Source: Ascaphus truei (Eukaryota; Chordata; Amphibia; Anura; Ascaphidae). Taken from it: 64,000 bases of DNA. Numbering within the stretch: the stretch's first letter is position 1; the number at the start of each line of letters is the position of its first letter. Location: the NCBI GenBank assembly GCA_036426205.1, contig CM071574.1, positions 11,288,099-11,352,098 on the forward strand, written 5' to 3'. The translations under genes and the position numbers were made by a program. Positions 11,607 to 23,610 of this stretch are shown here, one piece after another. Below the pieces are notes generated by a model. It was not told the origin of the DNA, did not search any database, and worked only from the letters and a program-made list of their open reading frames with translations.

Positions 11607-12170
11607 AGGTGGAATATATAGCTGGACCATTTATATTCTGCGGGGAACGACTACTACGTTCACCAAAGTAGTGGTCATTTATACTATGCTGCAAGCATGC
11701 CTGCACTCCTTGATGAATTTATATTACATTCACCAAGGCAATGATCTGAGGGCTCTCACCAATGGACTCAGGTGGAATATATAGTCAGACCATTTACACT
11801 CTGTGGTGAACGACTACTATGTTCACCTACTGTAAGTAGTGGTCATCTATATTGTGTTGTAAGCCTGACTGCACTCCATGATGAATTTATACTACATTCA
11901 TCAAGGCAGTGGTCCGAGGGCTCACATCAATGGACTATGAATTTCAATTCAAGTGTTAAATATGATGCAAAAGATACCACTGTACTGTATACACTCCACC
12001 GTGAATCAATACTATGGTCACTGAGGCAGTGATTGAAATGTATACTAACATGTTCCGTTCCATGGTGACTCATCTGTGGGAACTCCAAGGTGAACCTGAA
12101 ACCTTGTTTCAACCTTTCCAGTAATAATATTTTATTGTCCACTGAGGGAGTGATCCGTGGCAACAAACTT
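11607..12170 (+). repeat. Degenerate tandem array, ~80 and ~163 bp periods
   Basis: AGGTGGAATATATAG recurs at 11607 and 11770, giving a 163 bp unit. Within each unit a half-unit recurs with the theme TTCACCAAGGCAGTGGTC (near 11659, 11740, 11820, 11898) and decays further to about 12140. It lies downstream of the PLE remnant and may be its 3' untranslated region or an unrelated satellite. Confidence 0.6.
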
Positions 12171-14360
12171 GAATATATTCCAAGGCAAATTTAAGTTCCT
12201 GCCTCACCACAGCGTTAATGCTACCCCGTTGCATTATGTGGATGATTATAAGATTACTCACCAGAAGAGCAATAGCTGCACCATTATACAGCCCACACTG
12301 TCTCTATTAGGTGCGGTCTGTAATAGCATCTACTAGTGCCTAGTAGGAATATATACTTTCATAAAGGGTGCGCCCAGAGTATTCTACCTAAGGGGGCCAC
12401 TAGTGAACCTGGTCGCCGCAATAATTCCACTACACGGAATGAGTAGGACGCAGATCACGCATATTATTTGAAACCACACATAGGAATACCCTCAGGAGCC
12501 AGACTATCCTTAGAACTGAACCCAATTTTAGAGATTAATTATAATCCAGTTGCAGGGTACATATCTGAGAGACATAATCTCTCTTGGGTGTCCTTATTAG
12601 CACACCCATCTTTATATTAATGTATGTGTATAGGTGTTTGTATACCCCAATTCATTTTATATTTTGAGTTTATTAACATATAAACACCCATATACCATAT
12701 GGGGGTCCATACACCCATCAGTAATAGGGGCTATATAAGATTTCCTTCACATGATTCATTACTATCTCTCAAATCTCATTATGTGATCAGTCCTGTTATA
12801 TTGTATATATTATCCCTACATATAGGAGAGTGCTCAATAAGGGCTTCTTGGGGTATTGGTGCAGCTTACTTCACAATCCTTTCTGCTAATATTTCTTAGC
12901 CAATATAAAAAAATAAAGTAGTCCATATAAATATATACATAGTCCTCCAGTTGCCCCAGTGTGAATGCAGCACCATACTTCAAAGCAGCAGTTCAAGCTT
13001 TTTTTTTATTTTTATTTTTCCCCTTTCATATGTTCATCAATACATCTCATAGTATAATGATCACATGTCCTCAGATGTTTTCTTACACATTGCATGCTGT
13101 AAATAGCACCAATTTTGGTTGCCTCCAAGACAATGTGCTTGACTAATGGGAAGAAAGTATACAAGAGTAACTGCAACACAGCTGCACAAACAGTATTAGA
13201 ATCAGCAGTGCTGCAGTTCTCATCATGGAAGATACTTTTAAATGAGCAGATGGTTATATGTGCTAATGTCTAAGCCTGGGGTGAGGAGGGAAGATGGTAT
13301 GCTTGACTTAAACCATGACCCAATAGTGCTGCCAAAATATAACGCTCTGGTAGCAACTTTTTGGAACATCTTAGATTCCCACAAAATGATTTAGAAATAT
13401 TTTATATAAGTAGAAAAATATTTGGTATGGGTTATCAGAACTTTGGCTGTTCTTACATTCTGCCTAATCATATAGCTCGTATGGATTACTAGAATTAGAA
13501 CTAGAGTTTACACATGAACAGTGATTTTGTTCTGCAAATGGTATCACTCTGTCACACTGATTTGCTACCAGTTTCCTCTGACATGGAGTATTCATTAAGC
13601 TGCTATAGTGTTGATGAAGGACTATGGCATGGAAACTTCTTTTCGTGTCAGTGGGAATTTACATGCAATAGTTCCCTGATCAGCACTATCACACTTTAAT
13701 AAATAAATAAAAACTCAGAGTACTGCAGTATCTCAATGTCATGTAATGCAGAGCTAGTGAGTTTTTTTTAACCTATTTATAATATGTTTAATCATGGAGA
13801 TGGTTGAGACCAAACTTGTGACAGCTTTATACAGTATATCAACACTTTTCAGTTTTACCTGCAGTTTTAGGCACCGGGCGGCTAAAATTACCGCAAAATA
13901 TCGGGGCAGTCGTGCATCAATCCAACATGCCTCTGACATTCTGTCATTCTTCAGAAGGAATAAACAGGCTTAGGCATTGTTACCTCAAAGAATTGTTTTG
14001 GTGCAGGAATCAGAAAATGTCTTTGAAGTAGATATCTGCACCTGGCAACACATTTCATTAAGATGCAAGAAGTGAGGGAAAGTTGTCATAGAAAGGTTGG
14101 TTTACTCCACACCCTGGTAATAAACATTATTTTGTTTATTCTCCAAGAAAAAAATTAAAACCACCACTTGTGTTTCCTGAATTAACATTTAGACCCCAGG
14201 GGAAACAGATGCTATTTCCCAATCAGATCAAACTCCGGTACTGTTGACCTGTCCAACATTTATTGCCATCATATGATAGATCAGGTATTACTAGTTTTTC
14301 CCATCAACATCAAAGAAGCACACACATAATTTAGTTTGAGTAAATTTCCCCAACCAATCA
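12171..14360. other. DNA without a recognised gene
   Basis: No splice-bounded coding stretch was recognised. 12171-12900 may belong to the same repeat as the array before it; 12900-14360 shows nothing distinctive. Confidence 0.45.
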
Positions 14361-14399
14361 GAAACCTCTTACATGTTCAGCTATGGCTTTTGAAACAAA

Positions 14400-14760
14400 T
14401 TTAAACCAGAGACCGGGTTTCCGTTAGTTAGAAAAGGAGAAGGAGATTTTGGAGTGAGAGTTCAGAGACCTGTTGGAAGTCATACAGATATCATTTAAGG
14501 TAATTATGATCATAATTCTTGTGCACTTGTAAATCTGTATATATCTGTGTTTTGTATCAATGTATTGTTAGATAGGATGAACTGTATTGTATTGTTTTGT
14601 TAGGCCTGTAATAAGTACAAATCTTATAAGGAAGTATAATTAGTCAAACCGTGTAATTGTTGTACTAATAAATTGCTGTTTATTTGATGGAAGCCACCTC
14701 TATTGTGTCAATAACTCTCATAAACCAGGGTGTGCATGTGTGCATGTGTATCCTATTGGA
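14400..14760 (+). repeat. Possible old LTR or dispersed repeat
   Basis: The stretch has an AATAAATTGCTG signal (14668) followed by CCACCTCTATTGTGTC and ACCAGGGTG, a pattern seen at the 3' part of some LTRs. No matching 5' end or target duplication was found, so the call is weak. Confidence 0.25.
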
Positions 14761-15074
14761 ACACATATCTACACATCTATTTCCTTAAGTAATAGTTTTG
14801 CCCGTATTATTATATTAATTCTTATAAAAATGTGTTTAAGCTGGAGAACTCAAAGCTAAGTGGATAAGTGTGTTAAATAATCACAATATAAACAGTTCAG
14901 CTACAGGCGCTTCACAACAAGCAAATATGAATGTATAAATGTCCTTAAGTTGGCCCCTAAGGGGTTATATACAACCTTAGAGTCCAATCTGTTGCCAGAA
15001 ACAGTACACAAAGAAGGTGGCGCTTCCTCAGTTGGAAGTGCTAACCCAGCACTTCAATGATGACTAAATAGGAT

Positions 15075-15632
15075 GAGAAGAACAGAAAGCGCACACTTCT
15101 TGGTGCAATAACGTTTTACTAGATTAATGAGACAAACAAACAAATAGTGGTAATACACTCACAAACATCCGAATAAAATAAGCAATTAGCCGTATTCCAC
15201 AGATCCGCGCTGGAGATATGCAGAGTTGTCCTCACGGCGGGATACTCCGCCTGTTGCTGCAGCGCGTCCGCTGCTTGCTTCCGCCTTTCCGGTAATAGGA
15301 GGTTCCTGCTGTCTCTCGTGACGCCTCCCTAGTGCGTCACCATGTAACCTCCTCCGTACGACGTCGCAGCAACCCTGGCGGTTGCAGGGATGATCTCACT
15401 CCAGCCCGGGCCAACCACGTCAGCCCGTTGACAGTAGAAGATTCAGAGCGGAGCGTGTGGCGGCCATTTTTTATGTGGGCAGAAGAAAAATAGCTGAAGA
15501 CTGTGAGGGAGAAGGCAGGGAACGGGCTGACATGGTTTACTGTGAGTGTATTACCACTATTTGTTTGTTTGCCTCATTAATCTAGTAAAACCTTATTGCA
15601 CCAAGAAGTGTGCGCTTTCTGTTCTTCTCATT
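15075..15632. mobile_element. Inverted-repeat element with CpG-rich core
   Basis: The arms 15075-15162 and 15542-15632 are complementary over ~88 bp, including GCGCACACTTCTTGGTGCAA and TAGTGGTAATACACTCAC. The core (15190-15480) is GC- and CpG-rich in an AT-rich region. No open frame of note. The arms resemble the 'gcgca...cttcttggtgcaat' start of other dispersed repeats in the window. Confidence 0.65.
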
Positions 15633-15639
15633 AATTCTT

Positions 15640-17820
15640 ATAAGCCAGAGATACTTCTATAGATGGATAACTTATAAATGCATCTATATTCTCATGTCTG
15701 GATAAGACTACAAACATATATTTGCTAGTTAATTCTTATAAGCCAGCAATACTCATATAGATGAATACGTTATAAATACATCTATATTTCTATTTCTGGA
15801 TAAGGCTAGACATTATCAGTAACAGTTTGCAGTGCAGGCCCCGTTACCCAGAACAAAGGACATGTACAATTATTCCATTCTCTATTCTGTACACTATGAT
15901 TTCACGAGTAGTCAGTACCCCAAACTACTTGCACAGTATTAGAGTTGAAACCAGCATCAGTTCAGAAATCAGCTCTGTACCAATGAAACACGTTGGTACT
16001 GTTATCAGAAGTAACAAAATACTATTTTATTTTTTTAAACAACTTTTATTTTCCTAAGGAACCCAAACACCTCCCAAGTCTCAGCTTGGGAGGGGGCTAC
16101 TCCTTTATGTTTGATATCTTTTTAATTTCTAAAACAAAAAAAAGCAGTCACATGTTTTCATTAAGTGGATTACATCTGTGCTAGGAAGATAATTACAGTG
16201 TTAAGATCTTTACAATATATGAGGGTGATTTTTTTTTTTTAGCCATGAGGCTTTGCACCATTATAGAGTAGAAAAAGAACACACTTGCATTACAACTACA
16301 TAATGAACCTTACATCTCTATCAAAGCCGGTCTAGCCAGGTACAAGCATGTGTAAAATGCAAAACAGATTAAAACGTGCTGTTTGTTTTAATTTCCTTTC
16401 TTTGTTTTTTTTTTCCATAGGTTGGCACTGTAACTTTGACCCTAAAATAGAAACGTTGCTGTGTTTGACTCATTGTATTGAAATGGAAGCAAGCATTTTT
16501 TCTGGTGAATTAAAAACAATTGATCGTTCAACTACAGCTTTGTCATTACTTTTTGTGTAGACTTTACCCTCCAGGGATGTAGAAATCAAACAGAATTGTT
16601 GTCATAGCATTGCACATTTGCAATGACTCTTGTCTTGTCATAAACAATATTAAGTTATTTCTTTAATCTTCCAGCAGTGTCATTTTGGTTTGCTTAGCAA
16701 TTGTTTAGAATTCAACCTTAATCAATGCAACCTTATTACCGTACACATTACTCGATCATGCAACATTCCCTGCCCCCCAATAAAACAGTATATTATTGTG
16801 GTGTTGGAAGCTCCGATGTTTGTGCCTCAGTTTTAAAGATCTAATAATTAGGTTCAACATTCTCACCTACAGTACATGCTCTTCAGAATTGTTACGTGAG
16901 ATTCCACCTGCAGATTAACAGATATGCAATCATTCTAAGTGTGGTTTTAAATATTAAAATAATATCAGACTGTAAGTTTCTGCATAGAAGCAGAACAAAA
17001 TTGATGAAACTGCATTGATATGTGATGTTTTCATGATAGTGTAAGGGTAATTTGCATGGAACCATATTCCTTGTAACTTCAAAAGTTATTTAGTAATATT
17101 ACCAGCAATTTTAAATCCAGTATTACCATTTAACAAATGCAAAACGTCTAGACTTCTGTTGATCATTTGCTGTATTTGATTTGAAATGATGACAAGAGGT
17201 GACCTGGTAGCAATCTTTCATGAATGATGTCAATTTGTTTTATTATGGGAATAAGAAGTCGTTTTGTGTTTAGTCTATTAACAGCCATGCCACTTCTCTA
17301 TGAGTATGAACATATTTATCTTCCCCCATTAACATAATTCTGGTGATGAGTCTAGTTTGAAATACGACAAAAAAGGTTATTTTAAGGGTTACTTTATGCT
17401 CTACAATGAATTCCTAGAGGCTGTTTTTTTTTTTACAGCAATATTATATCAGTTTTGCAGCTGGGAGACTTTATTATATATATATAAAAAAAAAAACATG
17501 TTACATGTGATTAATGTGTGCAATTCAATTACAATTACACTTTTTTGTTTAAGCAGAAATCCTGTCTGCTTGTTTATTTGTTTGTTTTTTTACCTCCTTT
17601 TTTTTTCCAGGAGGAACCCTAGAGATAAACCACTCTACTCTGGGCACCACCAGTTTACTAAGAAACATACCGTTGAAGGTGCCAGTGTTTCTTTCTCTGC
17701 AAGGGAAACAAAATGGTGGCCTACATCACGCGGTCATTGAGATGTTGCAGCTTACTATTGGGTGGCCATATAAATCCCAGCACAAAACCAACAAGTGATA
17801 CCGGTACCTTCACTGGTAAG
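15640..17820. other. DNA without a recognised gene
   Basis: A ~70 bp imperfect direct repeat is visible (TTAATTCTTATAAGCCAG at 15632 and 15729). Otherwise there are short homopolymers only, and no exon-like sequence. Confidence 0.4.
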
Positions 17821-18032
17821 CAGTGGCGGATTTCCCATTAAGCCAGTTAGGCCCGGGCCTAGGGCAGTAAAATTTGGGGGTAGCAAATGGCATGGCAAAT
17901 GACAATGACACACGTTGGTGACATCATGGCGTGATTTGATGCTGCAGTTCAGAAGGAGGAGGGTGTCGGCAGCAAGGAGGCAGCTGCTACAGCTAATTGC
18001 CTAGGGGCAGGGGATTTTAAAATCCACCGCTG
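17821..18032. mobile_element. hAT-like MITE with CAGTGGCGGATTT ends
   Basis: It opens CAGTGGCGGATTTCCC and closes AAAATCCACCGCTG, an inverted repeat of ~13 bp typical of hAT MITEs. Flanking 8-mers (CTGGTAAG, CTAAAAAC) match only partly, so the target duplication is not clear. No coding capacity. Confidence 0.55.
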
Positions 18033-18105
18033 CTAAAAACTCTGGAACCAGACGGTCATCAGAGCTGAATATGCTGCTCTTCAGCTTTGCAGGATTGCTG
18101 CTTTA

Positions 18106-18300
18106 GGCCCGTAATATAGTGGGCGCGCTTGCTCTGCCGTGCACGCGGCACTTATAATTGGCTGTAGTTAGCCAGGCATTCTATACTAGGTCCGCGCGCA
18201 TGGCAGTGAGCGTGGAGCTGGCCGATCGGGGGGGGGGGGGGGGAGACTTAGAAAGTATTGGTTTTCGCACCGCTCAGGTGAGGCTGCAATTTATTAGTAT
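18106..18300 (+). mobile_element. 5' part of a Harbinger-like MITE, interrupted by GT repeats
   Basis: TTA followed by GGCCCGTAATATAG resembles the left end of Harbinger-type elements at 20545 and 57052. The sequence is CpG-rich and includes a run of 14 or more G at 18230. No right end could be located; a GT microsatellite begins at about 18314. Confidence 0.35.
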
Positions 18301-18313
18301 GTGTATTATATAT

Positions 18314-18361
18314 GGTGTGTGTGTGTGTGTGTGTGTGTGTGGTGTGTTTGTGTGTGTGTGT

Positions 18362-18393
<32 letters not shown>

Positions 18394-18420
18394 GTGTGTG
18401 TGTGTGTAGTTTGTGTGTGT
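18314..18420. repeat. GT microsatellite
   Basis: A long interrupted TG/GT run with occasional TT and GG interruptions. Confidence 0.95.
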
Positions 18421-18424
18421 TATA

Positions 18425-19287
18425 AGCAAGAAAAAAAGTGAATAAAGTAGCGCCACTCATAGACCAGTGAAAAATAATATACCCTTTCAAAGTGCTAAAT
18501 TTCAAGATAAAAACAATCCTATAATGATTATTGAATGCAAAATTAATATTGTCAAACTAAAATATACACTCTAATATATAAACATAAAAATAATACTAAT
18601 AAAAAATATAATAAAAAAATAATATACAGTCCACGTGTAAATGTCCAAACCCCAAAATGAGTCCTGATAGGTAATGCAGGAAATTGTATAGAATCAAGGG
18701 GTCCACGGCAGCTCTCAAATGGAAGAACCACTTCCAAAGCAGAATCTATAGATACAAAAAGAAGACAGAGAGCGCACGCCCCATAGTGTGATCCTGTACA
18801 TTTAATATATGGAAGGGAATGGTGGAGGGATTACAAACACTTACAAAGTATAAGTGATAAACAAGCAATTTGTGACAAAAAGATCACCACCGATGCAGGA
18901 CCGTGTTAGCAGTCCAACTGGAATTTTTAGGCAATGCACCCGACAGCATCCGTCCTTTGCACAATCAATTGAAATCCTCCACACAGTGTGGCATTGGAGT
19001 TGGCCTCAATACAGCTCCTACACGCTCCGGCCGTAAAGCGGGCACGCAACGTAATGACGTAGTGTCGTGATGTACGTCCCTGACGCGTTTCGTCACAACA
19101 AATGTAACTTTATCAAAGGGAATGTTCGTGAACAGAAATGACTAGATATATATACTGGAGTGTCTATAATCCAATTGGTGCGTCATTTGTATAAGCTAAG
19201 CCCCTACAAAGAGCATATATGTAATTTGAATATGTATAACTTAACTTCCATATAGAAAATTGATTAACAGGGCATCCCAGTATATAC
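18425..19287. repeat. Dispersed repeats with GCGCACGCCCCATAGTG motif
   Basis: This stretch includes a fragment near 18440 (AGTAGCGCCACTCATAGACC). From 18758 a repeat resembles 2866-3425 and ends in the hairpin at 19083-19120 (minus strand TTTGATAAAG ... GTGACGAAACGCG). The class is unknown. Confidence 0.45.
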
Positions 19288-19609
19288 TAGTGACATAACA
19301 ATAACCTCAATATGAATAATAGCAACATTTAACATAATTAAAATTAATTAAAAACATATACCACTATAAATAACTATATAATATATAAATGTATTAAGCT
19401 CAATAATTCTATAACGTATAAAGGCTAAAAATAATAAATAATATATAAAATACCTCAAAATATATTATATCAACAATATCTCCCAAATATACATTTAATA
19501 ATATATTAAAACCTAACGATATCAACCCCAAAAAAAAAAAAAAATTTTAATTAATTTTAATTATGTTAAATGTTGCTATTATTCATATTGAGGTTATTGT
19601 TATGTCACC
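19288..19609. repeat. Inverted repeat flanking AT-rich DNA
   Basis: Arms 19288-19354 and 19542-19609 match as inverted copies (for example GTGACATAACAATAACCTC against GAGGTTATTGTTATGTCAC). The interior ~190 bp is almost all A and T. Confidence 0.75.
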
Positions 19610-19767
19610 TGGGTTTTGTGGTGCACGGGGGCAGCAGCAGCACGAGGAGGATGCGGCAGTCATGAGTATTTTTTTTTCAATAGCAGGATGCCGGGGAGGT
19701 CAGAGCATGCCGGGGGCGGGCTTAGTACCGGGGAGAGGATGTGCTGATCTAAGGTTGTGCTGATCTA

Positions 19768-19768
<1 letters not shown>

Positions 19769-19804
<36 letters not shown>

Positions 19805-20130
19805 AAACGGGCTGGTGGGGGTGTGGGTGTGAAAAACAGGCTGGTGGGGGGGTGGGTTTGAAAAACGGGCTGGTGGGGGGTGGGTGTGAAAAACGGGCTG
19901 GTGGGGGGGTGGGCTGCTGACATGTGAGGGGGGGGCTGCTGACATGTGAGTGGCAGGGGGGGAAGTAATGTGAGGTGCAGGGGGGGAGAGAGTGATGTGA
20001 GTTGCAGGGGGAGGGTGTGATATGAGTTGCAGGGGGGGAGAGAGTGTCATATTGAGGGGAGGGGGAAAGAGTGTCTTATTGAGAGGAGGGGGAGCGTCAT
20101 ATTGAGGGGAGGGGGAGAGTGAGTCATATT

Positions 20131-20176
<46 letters not shown>

Positions 20177-20460
20177 CTTCCCAGTGACATGCACACACAG
20201 CTTCCTAGTCCCAGTGACAGATATGCACAGACACAGGGTCTCAGTGACACACATGTAGCATTCCAGTGACACACACACACTCATTGATAGATTCCCAGTG
20301 ACACACAGAGACACTGTCCCAGTGACAGACACCAAGTGTTTCAGTGACAAACACACACAGCTTCCCCAATGACACACAGACACACAGACCACATCAAAGT
20401 GACACACATAGTTACCCAGTGACACACACACAGTAACAGCTTCCAAGCCTGTCGCACACA
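19769..20460. repeat. Cluster of nested minisatellites
   Basis: Successive arrays: GT dinucleotides (19769-19802); a ~33 bp unit AAAACGGGCTGGTGGGGG (19803-19920, about 4 units); G-rich TGACATGTGAG and GTGATGTGAGTTGCAGG units (19916-20040); CATATTGAGGGGAGGGGG units (20046-20128); a CA run (20132-20175); CTTCCCAGTGACACACAC units to about 20450. The minus strand stays open for 268 codons only because of the repeats. Confidence 0.85.
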
Positions 20461-20544
20461 GCATGGACCCAAACACACAAAATGTGTGCATCACGTGCAC
20501 AAGCATTCACACTGGCGCGCGTGCCAACTATAAAAAGGGCCTTA

Positions 20545-21619
20545 GGCCTCGTCCAAAGTGCAAGATACGGAGCGAGCTACATAGCTTGCGCTACAAACAA
20601 ACGTGTCTATTCCAAAGTGCATGACCATAGTTAGCGCAAGCTTGCACATGCACGTGAGATACAAGGATACCAAAAGCAGAGGAGACAAAGGCTGCATCCA
20701 TGGTATGGATGACCACGCGGACGTGTCCGCACGCTGCGCGATCAGACTGCCTCAAGGCAGTGATTGCGTCCATGCGGCGTGCTGGCGCGTACATGTGGAG
20801 GCAGGTGGGGGTGCGCGATGAGCGAGAAATCAGTTAAAACTGATTTCTCTTGCGATAGGGCAGTCACGTGAGTGGTTCGCCCAATGAGGGTGAACCAGCT
20901 CCCTGACGTCAATGGGAACGCCCCCCCACGGCCCGAGTACTATGGCCAGGGAAAGCATCCGCTTTCCCTCAGCCTCCGTGCGCCTCCGCACGGCTGCACG
21001 CTCTATGGACGCAGCCAAACTTATTTGCTATTGCAGCGAGACAGGCTGGTCATTGGAGCGGCTAACAGCCAATGAAAATGTATTAAGCTTTTCTGCCTGG
21101 ATACTGTTCAAATTACTTTTTGTCAGTTGAGTTGTGCTTGCTGTGAGAATATGGACAACTCAACTATTGACAATTTGATTTCTGAGGTTTACAATCGTGA
21201 ATCTTTAATTCATACCATGACAGAAATATCAATGATAATTTATTGAGATAAATTTCTGATGTATTGTCCATAACTTGTATATAATTGTTGCTTTTTTTTT
21301 GTAGTGTTCAATGCTTATTTTAATGCATCACATTTTATAAAAAAAAAATTGAGGCATGTTTTCATGCATGACATAGTGTATATATATGTTTGCAGAATAC
21401 TTCTGTAAATTGCATGGCATTATGCATTTTATTATATGCTATAGGCGTGTTCTCATGCATGACACTTCATGGACATGCCCCTCCACATCATGACCGCACC
21501 CACTCCCTCGCTCGCTTTCCAAAAACCTACAGTACAGTCCACACATCGCCGGAGAGGAAAGCTTGCGTGAGGCAAGTAGCACTGTAGCGCTCGCGCTCGC
21601 TTTCACTATGGACAAAGCC
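20545..21619. mobile_element. PIF/Harbinger-type element, 1.1 kb, non-coding
   Basis: It is bounded by TTA on both sides (20542-20544 and 21620-21622), the 3 bp target expected for PIF/Harbinger. The ends GGCCTCGTCCAAAGTG and CACTATGGACAAAGCC are inverted repeats. An internal stem (GGTTCGCCCAATGAGGG then GAACC, 20876-20899) is also present, inverted, in the short copy at 57052-57325. There is no transposase-like frame, so it is non-autonomous. Confidence 0.7.
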
Positions 21620-22036
21620 TTACGTAAATTAAGTGATATTGTGAAAACACAATATATTATCTACTTGTAAAAAATGGCAACTGAAAAGCATGGAATATAA
21701 GTGTGAGAATCTTGTAGGGCAGAAAACAATTGAGGGTACAGGGGGTGCACACTGCCAAACAAATCACTGAGTTGCACAGCACCCTTGTAAAATATAGTAT
21801 TCAATAAATTAAAACATGTATCAATGTAGTTTGAGCATGAAAAGTAATTAAAAAGTAGGTAGTGGAATAAAGGGAAGAAGGAGCTACTGAATCTCAATAA
21901 GACTAAACATTTATGAGCCAGAGGAGAAGTAATCCCCCTAATAGGGGTATATGTTCCCCACCCAGAACAGTACAGCTATGAGAGTACTGACAGAGTGACA
22001 TGCAATATAGTAAAGTTCATACATAGAGTATGTATG

Positions 22037-22330
22037 TATGTATGTATGTACAGTATATCTTTTTTTTATATAGCGCCAAAAGTGTACTCAGCACTTCACA
22101 TAGAATACAGTACAGGGAATTATAATAATACAATAAGAGCAGCAAGATCAGACAATAGGAAAATATGTATGTATGTATGTACAGTATATCTTTTTTTATA
22201 TAGCGCCAAAAGTGTACCCAGCACTTCACAAAGAATACATTACAGGTAATTATAATAATTCAATAAGAGCAGCAAGATCAGACAATAGGAAAATAAATCC
22301 CTGCCCCAAAGAGCTTACAATCTAAGTGGT
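22037..22330 (+). repeat. SINE-like frog repeat with tandem duplication of its head
   Basis: The theme TTTTTATATAGCGCCAAAAG, AGCACTTCACA, then CCCTGCCCCAAAGAGCTTAC and AATCTAAG is one I associate with amphibian dispersed repeats. The first ~131 bp (CAGTATATCTTTTTTT at 22051 and again at 22182) is duplicated in tandem together with the TATG run before it. Confidence 0.6.
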
Positions 22331-22664
22331 ATGATGGGAGAATTACAGAGACAGCAGGTGATGGAATAAGTGCTGTAGATGGCAGTGCTTGGTCACAATT
22401 GTTGGTAGGAGTGACTGTGGGACAATAGCCATGAGTGCAGGCTATCGGGATGCTTGATTTGTGAGGCGAGTTTTAAGGTTAGTCAGTATTAAATTAGATA
22501 AGTTAACACCATTAGCAGGGGAGGAGGTGGCAGGGAGGCATGGGTGAGAGCCATGAGAAAGCAGTGTGTATATGGCTGGGTCCATATGAGAGATATCTCC
22601 AGTATCTACTATGCAAGTCAGTAAGCATGAGTTTGCTGCCCAATTAATGTATATAGCTAGACAA

Positions 22665-22860
22665 TATCCATACAGGTGTCTCAATCAGTCCCTACCTCAG
22701 CATAGGTGGCCCAACCAGTCCCTGCTTCAGCACAGGTGGCCCAGCCCCCAACTGAGCCACTTACCGAGCCACCCACGTCAAAGCAGGGACATCTCCAAAA
22801 CCCGATCTGCTGGGGAGGTCTTGAGGACCGGAGCCGAGAACTCCCGCCCAACCCTTTTGC
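22665..22860. mobile_element. Degenerate hAT MITE related to 61829-62050
   Basis: It contains the CTTCAGCACAGGTGGC and GAGCCACTTACCGAGCC blocks and GCAGGGACATCTCC, in the same order as the intact element near 61.9 kb. The CAGGGG-type ends are lost, so limits are approximate. Confidence 0.5.
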
Positions 22861-23322
22861 TTCCAGAGGCCAACAACTTATTGCCCAACTGCAGGCCCCC
22901 TCCCTACCTCTCCCCACACAGCACAGGAATGTAGCAGTACACAGCTCATGGCTACATATATGGGGTAAAAACTATAAATCAGATAATTGTTTCAGCAACA
23001 GATTGGTTAGATTTAAAAATCAATCTTAACCCCTTTAGAGGCAGAAGAGCAGAGAGGTTAATCTTGTAGGGCAATGGAAATAATTGAAGATTAAATCCGA
23101 TACCTATATTAAACACAGAAAAATTATCTGTGGCCATGCCACTTATCCAGCTATTTAAATATAGCTAAATAAGGAGCTAAATAATGATTTACATTCTCTG
23201 CCAAGCTTAAAGATGCAGCCAACTGTCAGTCTTTATTAAATAAAATGAAGTAAAAAGAAAGCTGGGTGTACTGTATGCTAAAGATTAGGTGGTCATTTAA
23301 AATACAGAAAATAGACAAGGAG

Positions 23323-23610
23323 CGGCTCAGTGAGTAAAGGCACTGATTCTGATAACTACGACACTGAGTTTCAAGAAGGAGAACCTGATTGAAATCCCAG
23401 AGACAGCTCCTTGTGACCTTGGGAAAATCACATTATCTCCCTGTGCCTCAAGCACCAAAAACATAGATTGTAATATCATCTGGGCAGGGACTGTGTCATT
23501 AAAATCCTACTGTATGTGCTTTGTTTGTCGCACTATACTGTAGTCAAGCTCTTTGAGTCCAATTGTACTACAGTATATGAAAAAAAATTATTAGTATTAC
23601 TATTGGTAAA
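23323..23610 (+). mobile_element. tRNA-derived CORE-SINE
   Basis: The head has an A-box-like GGCTCAGTGAGTAAAGGCAC and a B-box-like GATTGAAATCC, the promoter pair of RNA polymerase III SINEs. The body TTGTGACCTTGGGAAAATCA followed by CTCCCTGTGCCTCA matches the conserved core known from MIR. The tail GATTGTAATATCATCTGGGC resembles the L2-like tail of such SINEs. It is diverged from a functional tRNA, so no tRNA gene is called. Confidence 0.75.

Noticed and set aside
13754..13939. Short minus-strand frame beginning MSEACWIDARLP
   Set aside because: No splice sites with matching phase, no recognised domain, and neighbours show no exon pattern.
19700..20506. A minus-strand open frame of 268 codons with Cys/Val and Pro/His runs
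   Set aside because: It runs through minisatellites and consists of repeated words; it is not a recognisable protein.
23323..23400. tRNA gene
   Set aside because: A-box and B-box are present but the cloverleaf is not, and a CORE-SINE body follows; it is a SINE head.
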